A stretch of DNA of 15,569 nucleotides, from contig PLSZ01000192.1 of the NCBI GenBank assembly GCA_003164305.1, positions 20,929 through 36,497 of the forward strand. Direction: 5' to 3'. The position numbers were made by a program, and so were the translations under genes. The notes beneath the pieces are model-generated. The model saw nothing but the letters and a program-made list of their open reading frames with translations, made no database searches and had not been told where the DNA came from. Of this stretch, positions 1 to 7,059 are shown one piece after another; positions within the stretch are counted from its first letter, which is position 1, and each line of letters opens with the position of its first letter. This stretch comes from Acetobacteraceae bacterium. GTDB lineage: Bacteria; Pseudomonadota; Alphaproteobacteria; Acetobacterales; Acetobacteraceae.

Positions 1-911
1 GGGGCGCCGCCGGTGATCAACGCGATATCGCAGGAGGTGCCGCCGATATCGACGGTGATGACGTCTTCGAAACCGGCGGCGCGGCCAGCTTCCAGGCCTC
101 CGACGACCCCCGCCGCGGGCCCGGACAAAAACAGCCGCACCGGACGTTGCCTCGCGACCGAGGACGACATCAACCCGCCGCGCGACTGCATCACCTGCAA
201 CGGCACGCTCACGCCGGCATGGGCCAGGCCGTCTTCCATGTTGGCGAGATAATCGGCGACCACTGGTTTGATGTAGGCATCGAAGGCGGTCACGCAGGTC
301 CGCTCATATTCGCGAAACGCCGGATCGACCTCGGAGGACAGTGATACCATCATCGTTGGATGCGACGCGTGGATCATGTCGCGAATGCGCTGCTCATGCG
401 CCGGGTTGAGGAAGGAAAACACCAGACACACCGCGATGGCGCGCACGTTCTGGGCTGCCAGGTCCTCGATCGCGCGAGTCACCGTGGATTCATCCAGCGG
501 GCGCAGGGTTTGTCCGTGCGCGTCCAGCCGCTCCGCCACTTCCTTACGGAAGCGTCCCGGCGCCAGAAACACCGGCGTCTCCGGCTTCAGCAGCAGATCG
601 TACATCTGATGCCGCATTTGCCGGCCGATTTCCAGCACATCCCGAAATCCTTCAGTCGTGATCAGGCCGATGCGGGCGCCCTTGCGTTCCAGCACGGCAT
701 TGGTCGCCACGGTGGTGCCATGCACGAAACGCGTGATCTCCGCGGGGGAGACCCCCCAGTCGTCACGCGCCATCTCCAGTGCCGCCAGCACAGCGCGGGA
801 CGGATCGTCACTGGAGGTGGGGATTTTCGCGATTCGAACCGAGCCATCGTCCAATCGGCAAACGACATCGGTGAAGGTGCCGCCAATATCGACGCCGATT
901 TCGCCTCGCAT
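1..911 (-). CDS. hyuA: Hydantoinase/oxoprolinase subunit A, 5' part (runs off the left edge)
   Basis: Seen: an open frame of 303 codons starts at ATG 909-911, with GGAGG four bases upstream (916-920), and continues past base 1. Residues 8-15 read DIGGTFTD, the N-terminal phosphate-binding signature of the Hydant_A_N domain. HGTTVATNA follows at 64-72, and a second ATPase-fold motif, DIGGTSCD, lies at 288-295, where the Hydantoinase_A domain begins. Known of the family: HyuA (about 700 residues when separate) works with HyuB in the cytoplasm as an ATP-dependent amidohydrolase opening N-methylhydantoin, hydantoin or 5-oxoproline rings. The spacing fits a stand-alone A subunit, but the 3' half is missing, so a fused A-B protein cannot be excluded. 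It is divergent from the decarboxylase-like gene, with 137 bases between them; I saw no convincing -10 box. Substrate is not readable from this part. Confidence 0.95.
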   Translation of the reverse strand, partial: MRGEIGVDIGGTFTDVVCRLDDGSVRIAKIPTSSDDPSRAVLAALEMARDDWGVSPAEITRFVHGTTVATNAVLERKGARIGLITTEGFRDVLEIGRQMRHQMYDLLLKPETPVFLAPGRFRKEVAERLDAHGQTLRPLDESTVTRAIEDLAAQNVRAIAVCLVFSFLNPAHEQRIRDMIHASHPTMMVSLSSEVDPAFREYERTCVTAFDAYIKPVVADYLANMEDGLAHAGVSVPLQVMQSRGGLMSSSVARQRPVRLFLSGPAAGVVGGLEAGRAAGFEDVITVDIGGTSCDIALITGGA

Positions 912-1048
912 CCAACCTCCTGAAGATCCGCTCCGCGCGAGGGTGACACGGTGTTCGCCACGGTCAAGTTGCCCCCGTGGGTGGCCCGTTGGCGGCGCGC
1001 GGTTGCCAGGTCAGGATGGAGGAACCTTAGCCCCGAAGGAATCCAGTC

Positions 1049-2026
1049 ATGCCCGATCTACCGTTGATACTGACCGCCGCCGATTACGCGCGGTTGATGC
1101 CTCTGGCGACCGGCATGGTGAAGCCGGAGGGGATCGACCTCACGCTGTTGCTGGGCACGTCCGGTTCCTGGCCGGAGCGCGCCACGATGCTGCGGCGGGC
1201 GTTGAACGATCCGCTGGCGCATGGCGGGGAGGCCTCGATGGCCGGGCATCTGCGACGCGTCGAGAACGGCGACAACAGTCATGTCGCGCTGCCGGTTTTT
1301 CCGCTGCGCAACTTCACCGCGCGCGACATTTATGTGCGCGAGGATGGGCCGATTCGCTCCGCCGCGGACCTGATCGGCAAACGGGTCGGCATGTACGATT
1401 GGGTCGCCAGCGGTTCGATCTGGTATCGTCACTTCCTGAAGTTCGCCGGAGTCGATCCGGCTTCCGTGCAATGGTGGATCGGCGAGGTCGATGAGCCGCG
1501 CATCACCAGCCACACCTACACCTTGCCCGACGACGTTCATGGCACCCCACCGGGCCAGGCGCTGTCGGAGATGCTGATCGCCGGTGAGCTCGACGCGCTG
1601 CTTAGCCCGCCGAAACCACGCAAATATCATTCGGTGGACGGACCGATCGTTCGATTGTTCCCCGATTTCCGCGCCGTCGAACGCGACTATTTCGCCCAGA
1701 CCGGCATATTTCCGCCGCAACATCTGATCGTGCTGCGCCGCCCGGTGTGGGAGGCCAATAAGTGGATCGCCCGCGCGCTGACCGACGCGTTCATCCGCTG
1801 CAACGACATGTTCGGCACGGCGCAGCGGGGCTTTCCCTATGTATCTCCCTGGCTGGAAGCCGAACTGGAGGAAACCGCCGCGGTCATGGGCACCGATTTC
1901 CATCCGTATGGGTTCGAGAAAAACCGTCGCACCATCGAGGTCTTCGCCGACCAGGCGTTCGAGAGCGGTATCGTCGGACGACGCATCTCGCCGGAGGAGT
2001 ATTTCGCCGATTTCCTTGAAGCGTAA
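1049..2026 (+). CDS. 4,5-dihydroxyphthalate decarboxylase-like protein (periplasmic-binding-like fold)
   Basis: A 325-residue protein, with AAGGA eight bases before the ATG. The sequence resembles the Pht5 / 4,5-dihydroxyphthalate decarboxylase group, which is built on the type 2 periplasmic-binding fold. Seen: ADLIGKRVGMYDW around residues 109-121, a stretch of this family that corresponds to the hinge-side loop of SsuA/THI5-like binders, and length close to the family norm (about 330). The N-terminus (MPDLPLILTAADYARLMPL) is not a signal peptide, so the protein should be cytoplasmic and is not an ordinary export-type binding protein. Many homologues are annotated decarboxylases only by similarity, and their real substrates are unknown. 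The neighbours (HyuA divergent, peptide-type binding protein 68 bases downstream on the same strand) suggest a role in the same catabolic route. Family call fairly firm, reaction uncertain. Confidence 0.85.
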   Translation: MPDLPLILTAADYARLMPLATGMVKPEGIDLTLLLGTSGSWPERATMLRRALNDPLAHGGEASMAGHLRRVENGDNSHVALPVFPLRNFTARDIYVREDGPIRSAADLIGKRVGMYDWVASGSIWYRHFLKFAGVDPASVQWWIGEVDEPRITSHTYTLPDDVHGTPPGQALSEMLIAGELDALLSPPKPRKYHSVDGPIVRLFPDFRAVERDYFAQTGIFPPQHLIVLRRPVWEANKWIARALTDAFIRCNDMFGTAQRGFPYVSPWLEAELEETAAVMGTDFHPYGFEKNRRTIEVFADQAFESGIVGRRISPEEYFADFLEA

Positions 2027-2094
2027 GCTTGTTCCGGTTGACACGGGCTTCCCGCGCCAGCGACGATGCGGCCAATTGAACGGGGGGCCATAGC

Positions 2095-3669
2095 ATGATC
2101 GCACAACCATCCATCATCACGCGGCGCGCGGTGCTGGCGGCGGGGGGCGCGGCGCTGGCCTCGGGTTTTCCGGAAAGCGCGCCGGCGGCGTCCGGCAAGC
2201 ACTTCATCACCGCGAACAACAGCCCCTACGACACGCTGGATCCGCATGTCGTGTTCGATATCGGCCGCATCGCGACGCGATTGAACATGTACGATTGCCT
2301 GGTGCGCTGGGTCGATAACCCGCCAACGCCGCAATTGTGGCTGGCGGAGAAGATCGATATCGCGCCGGATGCCTTGACCTACACGATCACGTTAAGGCCG
2401 AACGCGACGTTCCATGACGGGTCGCCGGTGACCGCGGAGGATGTGGTCTGGTCGATGGAACGCATCCTGGCGTTGAAGAAAGGCGCCTTCGCGATGTTCA
2501 ACGGCGTCGTGGCGCCTGGCACCACGAAAGCGGTGGACGCGAAAACCGTGCGCTTCACGCTGACCAAACCTTATGCGGTATTTACCTCGACATTGTCGGA
2601 ACTTTGGGTGATCAACAGCAAACTCGCCCGCCAGCATGAGAAGGCCGACGATTGGGCCGCCGATTGGCTGGCTCGCGCCGAGGCCGGGTCGGGTGGATTT
2701 AAATTGCGGCGCTACGATCCCGCGATCGGTTTCATCGCCGACCGGTTCGAGCCGCATTTCGCGGGGTTCGGCAATTCGAACATCACCTCCACCGAGTTCC
2801 GCGTCGTACTGGAAACCGCCAGCCGGGCACTGGGTTTGCGCAAGGGCGAGTTCAACACCACGGACGGATATCTGCCGCAGGACCAGATCATCGCTCTGCG
2901 GCAGAGCGACAATATCCAGATCCTGGAAGCGGAATCGCTGCGGACGATGTATTTCGTCTTCCACAATCAGCGTGCGCCGATGAACGACGTAAACCTGCGC
3001 AAGGCGCTGTCCTATGCCTTCGACTATGACGGGTTCATCGACAACATCCTCAGCGGTTCCGTCGCGCGCAACGCGGGGATCATACCGGGTACGCTGTGGG
3101 GCGCGCCGAAGGATCTGCAAGGCTATACCTACGATCTGGATAAGGCGAAGCAACACCTCGCGATGGTGAAACAACCGATGCGGCCGCTGGAAATCGGTGT
3201 CCTGGCCGGGTTCAGCCAGAGCGAGGCGGCGGCGCAATTGCTGGCCTCCGGCTGTGCGAAAATCGGTATCGATATCAAACTGAACAGCGAGCCCTGGCCG
3301 GTGATATCGGGAAAATTCAACGATGCCGAACGTTCCCACGATCTGGTGCCGCTGTGGCGCAGCGCGTATTTCGCCGATCCGCATAACTGGACCGGACTGA
3401 TCTACAACAGCCGCAACATCGGCGCCGGCAACGGCAGCTTCTATAAGAACGCGCGGTTCGACGAACTGACCGACAAGGCGCTGGAGCTGACCGATATCGA
3501 AGCGCGCCGCCCGTTGTATGAGGAAGCGTCTCGCATTCTGGTCGATGACGCGGCGGGGTTGTACATCTACAATACGAAATGGTTTGGCCCGTTCACCAAG
3601 AACGTCCACGACGTGCGTTTCTGCCCGATCGGCGACGCGCAGGACATTCGCTGGATGAGCATGACGTAA
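2095..3669 (+). CDS. ABC transporter substrate-binding protein, SBP_bac_5 (oligopeptide/dipeptide) family
   Basis: A 524-residue protein of normal length for DppA/OppA-type binding proteins. Seen: a twin-arginine signal (ITRRAVLAAGG, residues 8-18) followed by a hydrophobic stretch and a likely cleavage site around residue 31-33 (APAAS), so it is probably exported by Tat. Family landmarks are LDPHVVFD near residue 48, FHDGSPVTAEDVVWSMERI around 103-121, and the core segment NDVNLRKALSYAFDYDGF around 299-316. It should capture a peptide or peptide-like solute in the periplasm and deliver it to the permeases encoded just downstream on the opposite strand. The ribosome site is a plain G-run (2082-2087), not a good AGGAGG. 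The stop codon directly abuts that of the permease gene. It probably shares a transcript with the decarboxylase-like gene 68 bases upstream. The ligand cannot be read from the sequence. Confidence 0.95.
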   Translation: MIAQPSIITRRAVLAAGGAALASGFPESAPAASGKHFITANNSPYDTLDPHVVFDIGRIATRLNMYDCLVRWVDNPPTPQLWLAEKIDIAPDALTYTITLRPNATFHDGSPVTAEDVVWSMERILALKKGAFAMFNGVVAPGTTKAVDAKTVRFTLTKPYAVFTSTLSELWVINSKLARQHEKADDWAADWLARAEAGSGGFKLRRYDPAIGFIADRFEPHFAGFGNSNITSTEFRVVLETASRALGLRKGEFNTTDGYLPQDQIIALRQSDNIQILEAESLRTMYFVFHNQRAPMNDVNLRKALSYAFDYDGFIDNILSGSVARNAGIIPGTLWGAPKDLQGYTYDLDKAKQHLAMVKQPMRPLEIGVLAGFSQSEAAAQLLASGCAKIGIDIKLNSEPWPVISGKFNDAERSHDLVPLWRSAYFADPHNWTGLIYNSRNIGAGNGSFYKNARFDELTDKALELTDIEARRPLYEEASRILVDDAAGLYIYNTKWFGPFTKNVHDVRFCPIGDAQDIRWMSMT

Positions 3670-4506
3670 CTATCCATCCGCGCTTCGGGACAATTTCGGG
3701 TCGAGCGCGTCGCGCAGCCCGTCGCCGAGCAGATTGAAGCCCATCACGACCAGCAGGATAGCGATGCCGGGCGCCGCCGCGTACCACCACGCCTGAGGCA
3801 GATACTCGCGGCTTTCGGCGATCATGCGGCCCCATTCCGGTGTCGGCGGCGGCGGTCCGAGGCCGAGAAATCCCAGCGCGGCGGCGACCAGGATGGTGCC
3901 GCCGAGACCGATCGTGGTGCGCACGATCACCGAGGACGCGATCGACGGCAGGACGTGCAACACCATCACGCGCACCGGCGACGCGCCGAGGGCGATCGCG
4001 GCCTCGATAAAGACCTCGTTTCGCACGCCGCGTGTTTCGGCGTAGACCAGCCGGGCCCAGAATGGCCAGTAGGTCAGCGACAGCGCCAGGATGACGTTGT
4101 GGATCGCCGGCCCCAATGTTTGCGCGATGGCGATGGCCAACACGATCTGCGGCACGGCGAGGAAAACGTCCGATACCCGCATCAACACGTCGGAAAGCCG
4201 GTTGTTGTAATAGCCGGCGACCAGGCCGATCGGCACGCCGATCACCACCGCGGCCGAGGTCGCGATCACCGCGATCAGGATGGTCAGCCGCGCGCCGAAC
4301 AACAGCCGGCTGAATATGTCAGCCCCCATCCGATCGGTGCCCAGAAAATGCGCGGCGCTGGGTCCAAGCAAACGGTCGGGTAAATGATACGTATCGACAT
4401 CTTCCGGGAACGGCGCCAGCACCCCGGCGAACACGGCGCACAGCACCAGCGCCGCGATGATGATCAGGCCCAGACGGGCGGAGCGGTCGCGCCACAGGCG
4501 TTTCAT
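3670..4506 (-). CDS. Peptide-type ABC transporter permease, DppC/OppC family
   Basis: A 278-residue inner-membrane permease. I start it at ATG 4504-4506 because this gives MKRLW followed by the first membrane helix (residues 12-31) and an ATGA overlap with the upstream permease; the longer open frame upstream is only the shadow of that gene. Seen: the OppC N-terminal landmark LGTDRMGADIFSRLLFGAR (55-73), about six hydrophobic segments, and a full EAA coupling loop, EAAIALGASPVRVMVLHVLP (168-187), which contacts the ATPase. GPPPPTPEWGRMI near the C-terminus is also typical. It forms a heterodimer with the DppB-like partner and is translated after it. No ATPase (DppD/DppF) gene is in the window. 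Its stop abuts the stop of the convergent binding-protein gene with no spacer and no terminator. Confidence 0.95.
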   Translation of the reverse strand: MKRLWRDRSARLGLIIIAALVLCAVFAGVLAPFPEDVDTYHLPDRLLGPSAAHFLGTDRMGADIFSRLLFGARLTILIAVIATSAAVVIGVPIGLVAGYYNNRLSDVLMRVSDVFLAVPQIVLAIAIAQTLGPAIHNVILALSLTYWPFWARLVYAETRGVRNEVFIEAAIALGASPVRVMVLHVLPSIASSVIVRTTIGLGGTILVAAALGFLGLGPPPPTPEWGRMIAESREYLPQAWWYAAAPGIAILLVVMGFNLLGDGLRDALDPKLSRSADG

Positions 4507-5504
4507 CGGGCGCGGGGATCCAGCAACGTTTGCGCGATATCGACGGCCAGATTGGTCAGGATGAACACCGCGCCGGCGAACACGGTAAAGCTCATGACCG
4601 CGTTGTAGTCGGAATGCAGGATCGAGTTCACCGCGAAACTTCCTAGTCCCGGCCAGTCGAAGACGGTTTCCACGACGACCGCTCCGGCGATCAGGTTGCC
4701 GAAGATGAGGCCGATTTGCGTCAGCGTTCCGATCAGGGCGCCCCGCAACAGGTACTTCCACACGATGCGGCGGCGCGGGAAACCCATCGCGGTCAGATAG
4801 AAAACGAAGTTGCTGGACATGACGTTGATCATGCCCGCCCGGGTGAAGCGCACGATCGTCGCGACCGCGGGCAAGGCCAGCGTCAGCGTGGGCAGGATCA
4901 GATGCCGTAACGCCTCTCCGAGAGTTTCCCAATCGCCGCGCAGGATGGCATCGACGGTGAAAAATCCGGTGATGGGGTCAGGGCCCCAGCCATCGATACG
5001 CCCCTGTACCGGTGTCAGGCCGAGCCACATGGAGAACAGCAGTTGCAACAAAATCGCCAGCCAGAACGCCGCCATCGCCAGGCCGGCGACGGTGACCACC
5101 CGCACGATGTGATCCAGCCACGAATTACGCCGCAACGCCGCGACGACGCCCAGAGGCACGCCGATCAGCACCGCGAGGGTCAACGCGTAGAGCGCCAGTT
5201 CCATCGTCGCTGGGAGCCGGGCGACCAGATCTTCCGCGACCGGGCGTTGCGTGAACAGGCTGGTGCCCATGTCGCCGCCGATGACGTCACGCACATAGCG
5301 CAGGAACTGCGTGGGCAACGGTTGGTCCAGCCCGAACTGGTGGCGGATCGCGGCGACCTGCTCGGCCGATGCGTTTTCCCCCGCCATGATGCGCGCGGGA
5401 TCGGAGGGGATGACGTGCGAGACGGTGAACACGATCAGCAGCAGTCCGAACAATGTCGGCGGCATCCACAGGCAACGGCGCGCGATGAGGGCGATGATTC
5501 GCAT
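4503..5504 (-). CDS. Peptide-type ABC transporter permease, DppB/OppB family
   Basis: A 333-residue inner-membrane permease, first gene of the two-permease operon. Seen: an N-terminal helix (about 9-30) followed by the conserved HVIPSDPARIMAGENAS, then FGLDQPLPTQFLRY around 57-70, typical of DppB. Several further helices follow, with a degenerate EAA loop (FYLTAMGFPRRRIVWKYLL) and the C-terminal ETVFDWPGLGSFAVNSIL, a strong DppB/OppB signature. Its TGA overlaps the ATG of the DppC-like gene (ATGA at 4503-4506), so the two are translationally coupled. The upstream 199 bases are shared with the divergent racemase gene and hold a tandem repeat and a long G-run, which may affect promoters on both sides. 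It likely works with the binding protein encoded at 2095-3669. Confidence 0.95.
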   Translation of the reverse strand: MRIIALIARRCLWMPPTLFGLLLIVFTVSHVIPSDPARIMAGENASAEQVAAIRHQFGLDQPLPTQFLRYVRDVIGGDMGTSLFTQRPVAEDLVARLPATMELALYALTLAVLIGVPLGVVAALRRNSWLDHIVRVVTVAGLAMAAFWLAILLQLLFSMWLGLTPVQGRIDGWGPDPITGFFTVDAILRGDWETLGEALRHLILPTLTLALPAVATIVRFTRAGMINVMSSNFVFYLTAMGFPRRRIVWKYLLRGALIGTLTQIGLIFGNLIAGAVVVETVFDWPGLGSFAVNSILHSDYNAVMSFTVFAGAVFILTNLAVDIAQTLLDPRAR

Positions 5505-5542
5505 TGCCCGCAGTATCGTCGGGGCTTCGCGGACGCGGCAAG

Positions 5543-5636
5543 GCCAGTGGGGGAGTAGCCAGTGGGGAGGCCAATGGGGACGCCACTTGGGGACGCCACT
5601 TGGGACGCCACTGGGGGAAGCCTGTGGGGGGGGGGG
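5543..5636. repeat. Degenerate 12-14 bp tandem repeat ending in an 11-G run
   Basis: About six imperfect head-to-tail copies based on GCCACTTGGGGAC: GCCAGTGGGGGA, GTAGCCAGTGGGGA, GGCCAATGGGGAC, GCCACTTGGGGAC, GCCACTTGGGAC and GCCACTGGGGGAAG. They are followed by CCTGT and eleven consecutive Gs (5626-5636). The array fills the middle of the 199-base space between the divergent permease and racemase genes. It contains no stop codons in the plus frames, which explains why open frames run through it; I see no gene there. The copies vary by one or two bases, as expected for slippage-prone DNA. Confidence 0.85.
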
Positions 5637-5703
5637 CGCCTATGCCCTTGCTCGTGGCCGCCGCCGCGGGCAGCATCGCGTTCGTCCTCCTGGAGTCCGC
5701 TCG

Positions 5704-6363
5704 ATGCGCGTTGCCTTGATCCATGCTTTGAAGCACTCGATCCCCGCGATCGAGGAGGCGTTTTCGCGCCTGTGGCCCGAGGCGCGGCTGGCCAATGTGC
5801 TGGATGATTCGCTGTCCGCCGATCTCGCCCGCGATGGGGCGCTGACGTCCGCGATGCATCAGCGCTTTCTGACGCTCGCGCGCTATGCGGCGTCGTGCGG
5901 TGCCGACGGGATTTTGTTCACCTGCTCCGCCTTCGGCCTGTGCATCGAGGCCTGCGCGCGCGACCTGGCGCCCTTGCCGGTGCTGAAACCGAATGAGGCG
6001 ATGATCGAAGAAGCGGTGGCGCTGGCCGGTCCCACTGGCCGGGTCGCGTTGCTGGCGACGTTCGCGCCGACGCTGGCCTCAATGCCGAGCGAATTCGCCG
6101 CGGTCGCGCCGAAGCTCACGGTGGTGCCGTGCCTCGCGGAAGGCGCGCTGGCGGCCATGGACCGCGGCGATCTGGACGGCCACGATCGGGCGGCCGCCCG
6201 CGCCGTGGCGTCGCTGCCCAATGTCGATGCCATCGCGCTTGGCCAGTTCAGCCTGGCCCGGGCGGCGGCGCTCGTGGCCGCGGCGAGCGGCAAACCCGTT
6301 CTGACCACGCCGGACAGCGCGGTGCGCAAACTGCGACGTCTGTTATTGAAGGAGGCCGCCTGA
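5704..6363 (+). CDS. Asp/Glu/hydantoin racemase-family protein lacking the second catalytic Cys
   Basis: A 219-residue protein. The frame is open far upstream, but ATG 5704 has GGAG eight bases before it and begins MRVALIHAL, the usual first beta strand of this fold; earlier in-frame codons lie in the repeat array. Seen: the first active-site cysteine in LFTCSAFG (Cys74). The position where family members usually have the second cysteine reads ALGQFSLA, with Gln181. Family knowledge: two-cysteine members (hydantoin, aspartate and glutamate racemases) invert an alpha carbon using one Cys on each face; single-Cys relatives include arylmalonate decarboxylase and various uncharacterised proteins. 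So racemase activity is doubtful although the fold is clear. The context with HyuA and a peptide transporter suggests action on a hydantoin or amino-acid derivative. The next gene begins one base after its stop. Confidence 0.88.
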   Translation: MRVALIHALKHSIPAIEEAFSRLWPEARLANVLDDSLSADLARDGALTSAMHQRFLTLARYAASCGADGILFTCSAFGLCIEACARDLAPLPVLKPNEAMIEEAVALAGPTGRVALLATFAPTLASMPSEFAAVAPKLTVVPCLAEGALAAMDRGDLDGHDRAAARAVASLPNVDAIALGQFSLARAAALVAAASGKPVLTTPDSAVRKLRRLLLKEAA

Positions 6364-6364
6364 T

Positions 6365-6649
6365 ATGGACCTGGCACAATTCCGCGCCTCGCTCGACGCG
6401 GGCGAACCGCCTTCTGGGCTCAATCCGCCTTTGCAGACCCTGTGGTGGGAGGCGAAAGGCGATTGGAAGCGCGCCCATGAATGCGCGCAGGAAGACCGGA
6501 CCCCGAACGGGTCGATCGTTCACGCCTATCTGCACCGTGTGGAAGGCGATCCGTCCAACGCGGGTTATTGGTACAAGCGGGCTGGGCGGCCGCCCGCGAC
6601 CGGGACGCTCGCGGAGGAATGGGAGGCGTTGGCGCGGGAGTTTCTCTGA
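6365..6649 (+). CDS. Small conserved hypothetical protein (94 aa, Trp/Ala-rich helical)
   Basis: A 94-residue soluble protein whose ATG lies one base after the TGA of the racemase-family gene, so the two are almost certainly coupled. The pattern of LWWEAKGDWKRAHECAQ (about 26-42), AYLHRVEGD (52-60) and NAGYWYKRAGRP (63-74), ending in an acidic helix, matches from memory a small uncharacterised family found across alphaproteobacteria and Bacteroidetes; I know no experimental function for it. The helix-turn-helix-like spacing and conserved Trp/His/Tyr suggest a short helical-repeat (TPR-like) module, but that is inference. No signal peptide or membrane segment. The GGAGG at 6352-6356, nine bases before the ATG and inside the racemase gene, can serve as its ribosome site. 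Confidence 0.82.
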   Translation: MDLAQFRASLDAGEPPSGLNPPLQTLWWEAKGDWKRAHECAQEDRTPNGSIVHAYLHRVEGDPSNAGYWYKRAGRPPATGTLAEEWEALAREFL

Positions 6650-6987
6650 TGCCCTGGATTTGACGCTACCGGTTTTTTGGCCCGGACCATGGGAAGGCGC
6701 GTCGCTCCGGTGGTTGCACTGTGAAGCCACGAAACATTTCGGAGTCAATCCGCCGTTGCAGTTCTCGATTCTGTAAACGCCCGCCCGGGCTGGTTCACCG
6801 AACAGGGAAATCCAGGCATGCCCACGTATAGAGCGTCGTTGGATTAATGCATCTCAGGACGGCTTAGGCCACCTGGCTGAGACTTTACTGTCATTTTTAT
6901 TTCACGCGACACGTGCGGACGCAGGTCAATTGTGTTAAAAAGCGCGCCTTGTTGGTTTAAAACGTATTTTTATTTGGACTTGTCGCG
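6650..6987. other. 338-base intergenic stretch, AT-richer toward its right end
   Basis: No convincing gene. From about 6880 to 7010 the base composition drops sharply toward A/T (runs such as TCATTTTTATTT and GTATTTTTATTT), unlike the rest of the window, and this is the likely promoter region of the leader ORF and the large unknown gene. I could not find a good -35/-10 pair or an EcfG-type motif. A 17-base segment at about 6744-6760 (TCAATCCGCCGTTGCAG) matches bases 6420-6436 inside the preceding gene at 16 of 17 positions. No clear terminator follows the gene ending at 6649. Confidence 0.6.
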
Positions 6988-7059
6988 ATGAAAGAAATAA
7001 GAGAATTTCAGCTCAATCCGCGCCAGGCGGAGTGGAGCAACAAGAATTACCCGCCATGA
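6988..7059 (+). CDS. Possible 23-codon leader ORF, stop overlapping the next start
   Basis: ATG 6988-6990 opens a 23-residue frame beginning MKEIREFQLN and ending NKNYPP, closing at TGA 7057-7059. That stop shares the four bases ATGA with the ATG at 7056 of the large unknown gene. A weak GGA lies about nine bases before the ATG. The first codons (AAA GAA ATA AGA GAA TTT) are AT-rich, unlike neighbouring genes. It could be a leader that couples translation of the large protein, or chance. It has no membrane segment and no run of a single amino acid typical of amino-acid attenuators. Confidence 0.35.
   Translation: MKEIREFQLNPRQAEWSNKNYPP

Noticed and set aside
963..968. Minus-strand TTGACC as -35 of a hyuA promoter
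   Set aside because: At 17-base spacing the -10 position reads ACCCTC, which is not a credible -10 box.
1058..2110. Long minus-strand open frame opposite the decarboxylase-like gene
   Set aside because: Shadow of the plus-strand gene caused by high GC; composition is Arg/Gln/His-rich with no family pattern.
5543..5636. Repeat array as a possible CRISPR
   Set aside because: Units are 12-14 bases, head-to-tail without spacers, and degenerate; no cas genes nearby.
6744..6760. Segment matching bases 6420-6436 at 16 of 17 positions as a possible att-like direct repeat
   Set aside because: No integrase or mobile-element gene between or beside the copies; too short to separate from chance.
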